In this document: positions 40,095 to 43,573 of the stretch, one piece after another
Layout: every line of letters starts with the position of its first letter
Position numbering within the stretch: position 1 is the first letter of the stretch
From: Catenulispora pinisilvae
GTDB lineage: Bacteria; Actinomycetota; Actinomycetes; Streptomycetales; Catenulisporaceae
NCBI RefSeq assembly: GCF_015356865.1
Contig: NZ_JAAFZA010000071.1
Location: 1 to 43,573, forward strand
Length of the DNA: 43,573 nt
Reading direction: 5' to 3'
The notes under the pieces: generated by a model
Told to the model about the DNA's origin: nothing
Databases searched by the model: none
The model's input: the letters and a program-made list of their open reading frames with translations, nothing else
Translations under genes and position numbers: made by a program

Positions 40095-40129
40095 GCGTGG
40101 CACCGGCCGGGGCCGGGCCGGTGCCACGC
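40095..40129. terminator. Hairpin terminator with a 14-bp perfect stem
   Basis: GCGTGGCACCGGCC and GGCCGGTGCCACGC pair perfectly across a 7-base loop, downstream of the leftward maleylpyruvate-isomerase-like gene. Three 11-bp direct repeats (CGACACCGGCG-like) overlap its left side. Confidence 0.85.
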
Positions 40130-40161
40130 AATCGGTTGCCGGCGCTTGAACTTTGCCGGCG

Positions 40162-40965
40162 CTAGAACGAAGCGTTCGTCACCCAGTGGTCCAACAGCGT
40201 GTGGTCGCCCAGCGCCTCGATCTGCCTGGCCCCCGGCGCGCGCCGGCCCCAGACGAACAGGTACAGCTCGCCGACCGGCCCGCGCACCGCCGCCGCGCCC
40301 TTGGCGTGCGCGCGGCGCCAGCGGAAACCGTTCGGCTCCAGGGTGATCAGCCACTCGGCGCGCTCCTCGGCGGCCGCCGCCGGGTCGCCGTCGGTGGCGT
40401 GCAGGTGCACCGTCTCGCCGTCCCCGGTCAGGGTCCTGATCTTCGGGGCGAACGCACCGGCCGCGGGCAGGATGGTCAGGAACTCGTCGATGCCGTCGGC
40501 CGCCACCGCCGGGTCGTACTCCGGGGCGCGGCCCAGTGCCAGCTCCATGTCCGCGCGGTGCACGGCGGTCTCGTGCAGCATCCGCCGGGCCCAGAACCGG
40601 GCGTGCTTGTCCGGGCCCCAGGACCACACCGGCTTGTCGGGACCGGCGTCGCGGACGGCGCGCGCCAGGTCCTCGGCGCCCTCGCGGATCCAGGCGCCGT
40701 AGCCGCCGTAGGAGTCGGGGAAGCCCAGGTCCAGGCTGCGCGGGTTGACCGCCTCGCCGTCCGGCGAGCGCACGATCGCGGCCGCCCAGCGGTGCGCGGT
40801 GCCGATGTGCCGCGCGACCTTGCGCACGGTCCAGCCGGGGCAGGAGGGGACCGGCCGGCCCCAGTCGTCGGTGCCGAGGCTGTCGAGCAGCGCCGCCGCG
40901 CGCTCCGCCTCAGCGGTGAGTCGGTCCGTGTGGACGAGGTGCGGGTTGGCCGTCTCGCTCATCAT
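40162..40965 (-). CDS. Maleylpyruvate isomerase-family (mycothiol-dependent) protein
   Basis: A 267-residue protein of the TIGR03083 family: a DinB-like four-helix bundle (about residues 10-155 with VPSCPGWTVRKVARHIGTAHRWA and the metal-binding RRMLHETAVHRADME) followed by an SCP2-like C-terminal domain (about 180-260). Related enzymes bind zinc and use mycothiol; this subgroup's substrates are mostly unknown. The ATG at 40965 has a GGAAGG site 7 bases upstream and is followed at once by a second ATG; the frame continues upstream to 41052 without conserved sequence. Confidence 0.8.
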   Translation of the reverse strand: MMSETANPHLVHTDRLTAEAERAAALLDSLGTDDWGRPVPSCPGWTVRKVARHIGTAHRWAAAIVRSPDGEAVNPRSLDLGFPDSYGGYGAWIREGAEDLARAVRDAGPDKPVWSWGPDKHARFWARRMLHETAVHRADMELALGRAPEYDPAVAADGIDEFLTILPAAGAFAPKIRTLTGDGETVHLHATDGDPAAAAEERAEWLITLEPNGFRWRRAHAKGAAAVRGPVGELYLFVWGRRAPGARQIEALGDHTLLDHWVTNASF

Positions 40966-41357
40966 CGGCTTGCCTTCCATCGGTGGTCTCGGGCGCCGCC
41001 GGTACCCGGGCGGGAGTCGCGGCCGGGACGACGGCGTGAGGGGACGAGTCATCGGTGGTGAACGGATATGGAATTGGTCGTGGACGTCGGTGCGCCCAGG
41101 AGGAACATTGGACCACCGCGCGGCGGGCCGCCACCCCCGGACGTGTGATCATCGTCTCTTGCGTCCGCGCGGTTCGGCGACCACCTTCCCCGCCTGGACC
41201 ACCCCCACACCTGCCCCGCAGGTCCGACTGCGGCGCGAGTCAGGGGACGTCCGGCGCGTAAGGTTTCCGCCCGGTAGCGCCGGTGCGTAACAATCGGGCA
41301 AAGGAACCGGGACTCACCGACCACGGTGCGGGCTCCGGACGATCGGGAGGCGCTCGC
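40966..41357. other. 392-bp intergenic region between divergent genes
   Basis: The region should hold the promoters of the leftward isomerase-family gene and the rightward transporter gene. No stable hairpin, strong repeat or convincing small gene was seen. An in-frame GTG at 41283 extends the transporter frame but lacks a ribosome-binding site. Confidence 0.5.
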
Positions 41358-42254
41358 GTGGGACTGGCATGGGGCTTGGCTGCGGCGGTCGTCTGCGCGC
41401 TCGCCTACGGGGCGGCGACGGTGTTCCAGGCGATCGGCGCCGCGCGCACCAAGGACACCGCCGGGGCCGGCGTGGACCCGCGGGTGCTGATCAGGGCCCT
41501 GTCCCAGCTGCCGTTCCTGGCCGGCGTCGGCCTGGACACCGTGGGACTGGTCGCGGACCTGGTGGCGCTGGAGAAGCTGCCGCTGTTCGCGGTGCAGGCG
41601 ATCATGAACTGCTCGCTGGCGGTCACCGCGCTGCTCGCGGTGCCGCTGCTGAAGGCCAAGCTGAGCCGCAAGGACTGGATCGCGGTCGGCACCGTGGTGC
41701 TCGGCCTGATCCTGGTCGGGATCTCGGCCGGCGCGGAGTCCCCGGTGCACGTGGGCCGGGACGTGCACTGGGGTCTGCTGGTCGCGGTCGTGGTCCTGAT
41801 CGCCGGGTCGTTCTTCGCGATCTGGAAGCTCGGCGGGAACCCGGTGGTGCTCGCGGCGTTCGCCGGGTCGCTGTTCGGGGCGTTCGCGATCTGTGTGCGG
41901 ATCCTGCCGGACCTGCATCCGGTGGCGCTGCTGACCGACCCGGCGGCCTACGCCGGGGTGGTCGCCTCGATCACCGGGTTCCTGTTCTTCACCACGGCGC
42001 TCCAGCGCGGCTCGGTGACGATGGCCACGGCGACGCTGGTGGTCGGGGAGACCGGGCTGCCGGCGCTGCTCGGTTTCACGCTGTTCCACGACCACACCCG
42101 GCACGGGTTCGCGCCGGTGGCCGTGGCCGGGTTCCTGTGCGCGGTCGGCGGCGCGGTGGCGTTGTCGCGGTTCGGGGAGGCCGAGCCGCATCCGTCGGGC
42201 CCCGGGGACGGTCAGGACGTGGAGGCGGTCTCCGAGTCGTCGGCGACCAAGTGA
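41358..42254 (+). CDS. DMT/EamA-type multidrug or metabolite transporter
   Basis: A 298-residue integral membrane protein with 9-10 hydrophobic segments in the layout of the drug/metabolite transporter superfamily. It begins VGLAWGLAAAVVCALAYGAATVFQA, and the internal LPLFAVQAIMNCSLAVTALLAVPLLK and GSVTMATATLVVGETGLPALLG segments resemble each other, as expected for inverted or duplicated halves. The GTG at 41358 has a GGGAGG site 7 bases upstream; the upstream GTG at 41283 has none. The 3' end overlaps the dedA gene by 43 bp tail to tail. Substrate unknown. Confidence 0.78.
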   Translation: MGLAWGLAAAVVCALAYGAATVFQAIGAARTKDTAGAGVDPRVLIRALSQLPFLAGVGLDTVGLVADLVALEKLPLFAVQAIMNCSLAVTALLAVPLLKAKLSRKDWIAVGTVVLGLILVGISAGAESPVHVGRDVHWGLLVAVVVLIAGSFFAIWKLGGNPVVLAAFAGSLFGAFAICVRILPDLHPVALLTDPAAYAGVVASITGFLFFTTALQRGSVTMATATLVVGETGLPALLGFTLFHDHTRHGFAPVAVAGFLCAVGGAVALSRFGEAEPHPSGPGDGQDVEAVSESSATK

Positions 42255-42979
42255 AGGCCGACCCGCTCCGGCGGGGCGCCCAGCACCGACTCGACTTCCA
42301 CGGACTCGACTTCCACGGACTCGGCCGCCACTGACGTGACTTCCACCGACTCGGCGGGCCGCGCCGAGCCCTTGCGCTTCTTGAGCACGAACAGCGCCAC
42401 GCCGGCCAGCACGATCAGGCCCAGCAGCACGTAGCTGACCACCGAGGCGTAGTGCTCGACCTTGTGCCAGGCATTGCCCGCGGCATAGCCCAGAAGAGTG
42501 AATCCGGTGGCCCAGACGATGCCGCCGAGCGCGTTCCAGAACAGGAACTTCCGGTATGGGATCCGCGACACCCCGCACAGCCCCGGCACCAGCGCCCGCA
42601 GCGCCGCCGCGAACCGGCCGGTGAACACCGCCTTGCCGCCGAGCCGGTTGATCAGCAGCTTGCCCTGCTCGATGTGCTCGGGCTTGACGAACCGGGCCGG
42701 CAGCCTGGTCAGCAGGCTGTCGCCCCACTTCTTACCGACCTCGTAGCCGACGCTGTCGCCGATCACCGCGCCCAGGATCGCCGCGGCCAGCGCCACGCCC
42801 AGGTTGACCTTTCCGCTGAAGGCCAGGAAGCCGCCGATCACCACGGCGATCTCGCCGGGGATCAGGAAGCCCAGGAAGATCGAGGCCTCCAGGGCGGGCA
42901 GCAGGAAGACCAACACCAGCGCGGCCGGGCCGGGCATCTTCTGCAGCGTGTCCGCGATCCAGGTCAGTAGGGCTCCCAT
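42212..42979 (-). CDS. DedA-family membrane protein
   Basis: A 255-residue DedA/VTT-domain protein. Typical features are ALEASIFLGFLIPGEIAVVIGGFLA, GDSVGYEVGKKWGD, FTGRFAAALRALVPGLCGVSRIPYRKFLFWNALGGIVWA and five to six membrane segments. DedA proteins act in lipid-carrier or phospholipid flipping (undecaprenyl phosphate in bacteria) and membrane homeostasis. The C-terminal cytoplasmic tail has a pentapeptide repeat (ESVEV type, about residues 210-230) after KKRKGSARP. The ATG at 42979 is preferred over a TTG three codons upstream. Confidence 0.88.
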   Translation of the reverse strand: MGALLTWIADTLQKMPGPAALVLVFLLPALEASIFLGFLIPGEIAVVIGGFLAFSGKVNLGVALAAAILGAVIGDSVGYEVGKKWGDSLLTRLPARFVKPEHIEQGKLLINRLGGKAVFTGRFAAALRALVPGLCGVSRIPYRKFLFWNALGGIVWATGFTLLGYAAGNAWHKVEHYASVVSYVLLGLIVLAGVALFVLKKRKGSARPAESVEVTSVAAESVEVESVEVESVLGAPPERVGLHLVADDSETASTS

Positions 42980-43037
42980 AGCGGTCAAGCTTAGGCGCTC
43001 GGATTATCGGGCGGGACGTGCGAAGGTCGCCGGTCGG

Positions 43038-43057
43038 GGTCATCCCTGAGGATGACC
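43038..43057. terminator. Hairpin between the CBS and dedA genes
   Basis: GGTCATCC-CTGA-GGATGACC is a perfect 8-bp stem with a 4-base loop, 2 bases after the stop of the CBS gene. It may end that transcript before dedA or act as an operator in the dedA promoter. Confidence 0.55.
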
Positions 43058-43059
43058 TC

Positions 43060-43428
43060 TCAAGCCGGCGACGGCACCCGGGTCCACGCCTTGACGATGT
43101 CCCGGACCGAGATCATGCCGACCACCTCGTCGCCGTCCACCACGATCAGGTGCCGGAAGCCGCCCCGGGTCATCGCCTCGGCGGCCTGGTCCAGGGTCCA
43201 GCGCGGGGTGGCGAAGACGACGTCGGAGGTCAGGTGCGCCTCCACGGCCTCGGTGTCGGCGTCCAGCCCGGCGCCGAGCGCGTGCAGGATGTCCCGCTCG
43301 GTGATGATCCCGATCCCCGCGGTCTCGGGGTTGTGCACCACGGCGCTGCCGACGCCGCGCTGGGTCATCCGCAGGGCGGCCTGCCGCAGGGTGTGGCGCG
43401 GGCCGATCATGAGGATCTCGGTGGACAT
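43060..43428 (-). CDS. CBS-domain pair protein
   Basis: A 122-residue stand-alone Bateman module: CBS1 about residues 1-60 (TLRQAALRMTQRGVGSAVV, GIGIITERDIL) and CBS2 about 65-120 (TLDQAAEAMTRGGFRHLIVVDGDEVVGMISVRDIV). Such proteins sense adenine nucleotides or related ligands and regulate partner proteins. Nothing adjacent identifies the partner. The ATG is at MSTEILMI. Confidence 0.9.
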   Translation of the reverse strand: MSTEILMIGPRHTLRQAALRMTQRGVGSAVVHNPETAGIGIITERDILHALGAGLDADTEAVEAHLTSDVVFATPRWTLDQAAEAMTRGGFRHLIVVDGDEVVGMISVRDIVKAWTRVPSPA

Positions 43429-43440
43429 GGCTTCGCGGAC

Positions 43441-43573
43441 GTGGTCGTGGCGCCGGGTGGGGAGCGGCTGGACGGGCTGATCTGCCCGGATCTGGACCGG
43501 CTGACGCGGGACAACCGCGATTTGGAGGACTCTATCGATGTCGTGCAGCGTTTCGGCCGTTTGATCCTGGACA
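43441..43573 (+). pseudogene. 5'-truncated serine recombinase (resolvase) fragment, runs off the window
   Basis: The plus-strand frame from 43441 reads VVVAPGGERLDGLICPDLDR and goes on with LTRDNRDLEDSIDVVQ, which looks like the part of a serine-recombinase catalytic domain around the conserved D-x-D-R-L-x-R motif. The first 60 or so residues with the catalytic Ser are missing: upstream on this strand is the antisense of the CBS gene. So it is a recombinase gene lacking its 5' end, continuing past the edge. Codons are less GC-biased than the neighbours (GATTTG, CGTTTC). A remnant of a mobile element is the likely explanation. Confidence 0.55.

Noticed and set aside
41049-42728. 559-codon minus-strand open frame over the transporter gene
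   Set aside because: Shadow of the DMT-type transporter and of dedA in other frames; no motif.

Overview
This window is high-GC (about 70%), densely coding DNA with frequent GTG starts, ATGA/GTGA start-stop overlaps and typical actinobacterial families: mctP with its DUF3311 partner, PadR, LLM flavin oxidoreductases, an AfsR/SARP regulator, DrrAB, SigE-type ECF sigma, CrgA-like protein and DUF4097. It comes from a filamentous-type actinomycete; genus cannot be fixed from the sequence alone. No tRNA, rRNA or CRISPR array was seen.

The backbone is a steroid ring C/D (HIP) catabolic regulon resembling the KstR2 regulon of Mycobacterium. Block 1 (about 11.4-17.4 kb) holds two leftward acyl-CoA dehydrogenase genes (fadE31-like and a short fadE32/33-like) joined by an unlisted 55-codon collagen-like ORF, and a rightward operon fadE30-ipdF-kstR2-fadA6. 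Block 2 (20.4-25.5 kb, leftward) is echA20-ipdA-ipdB-ipdC, with a GNAT and a WYL-regulator gene following closely. Block 3 (32.6-34.4 kb, rightward) has two SDRs resembling Rv3549c and Rv3548c. A 20-bp imperfect palindrome (TACCAAGCAAACGATTGGTA and relatives) lies before block 1 (both directions), block 2 and block 3, overlapped by TANNNT -10 elements; three genes read from it appear leaderless. The HIP-CoA ligase gene fadD3 and the ring A/B genes are not in the window. In Mycobacterium echA20 and the Rv3549c gene are divergent neighbours; here about 7 kb (a membrane protein, a DrrAB-type ABC exporter and a 1209-residue SARP regulator) separates them, with an operator at each border.

Flanking and intervening regions: a DUF4239 protein; DUF3311 + MctP monocarboxylate transporter; an acyl-CoA dehydrogenase carrying 16 octapeptide repeats inside its fold; a 1.3-kb gene-poor stretch with two large palindromic elements; PPOX-family protein; PadR regulator divergent from an LLM oxidoreductase-esterase pair; two tandem DUF4097 proteins; small secreted proteins; a CrgA-like protein; AlkB alkane hydroxylase without rubredoxin. 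On the right: a third SDR whose promoter palindrome matches the one before the LLM oxidoreductase; a lipoprotein cyclophilin; an ECF sigma gene coupled to a membrane protein with a catalytically degenerate penicillin-binding-protein domain; a DUF885 peptidase; a maleylpyruvate-isomerase-like protein; a DMT-type transporter; DedA; a CBS-pair protein; and a 5'-truncated serine recombinase fragment at the edge.

A recurrent theme is in-frame low-complexity expansion: octapeptides in an acyl-CoA dehydrogenase, hexapeptides in the small ORF, a Ser/Gly/Thr/Pro insert in the SARP ATPase, pentapeptides in DrrA and pentapeptides in the DedA tail. The most promising leads are the regulon architecture, the coupled collagen-like ORF, the repeat-loaded dehydrogenase and the sigma factor/dead-transpeptidase pair.
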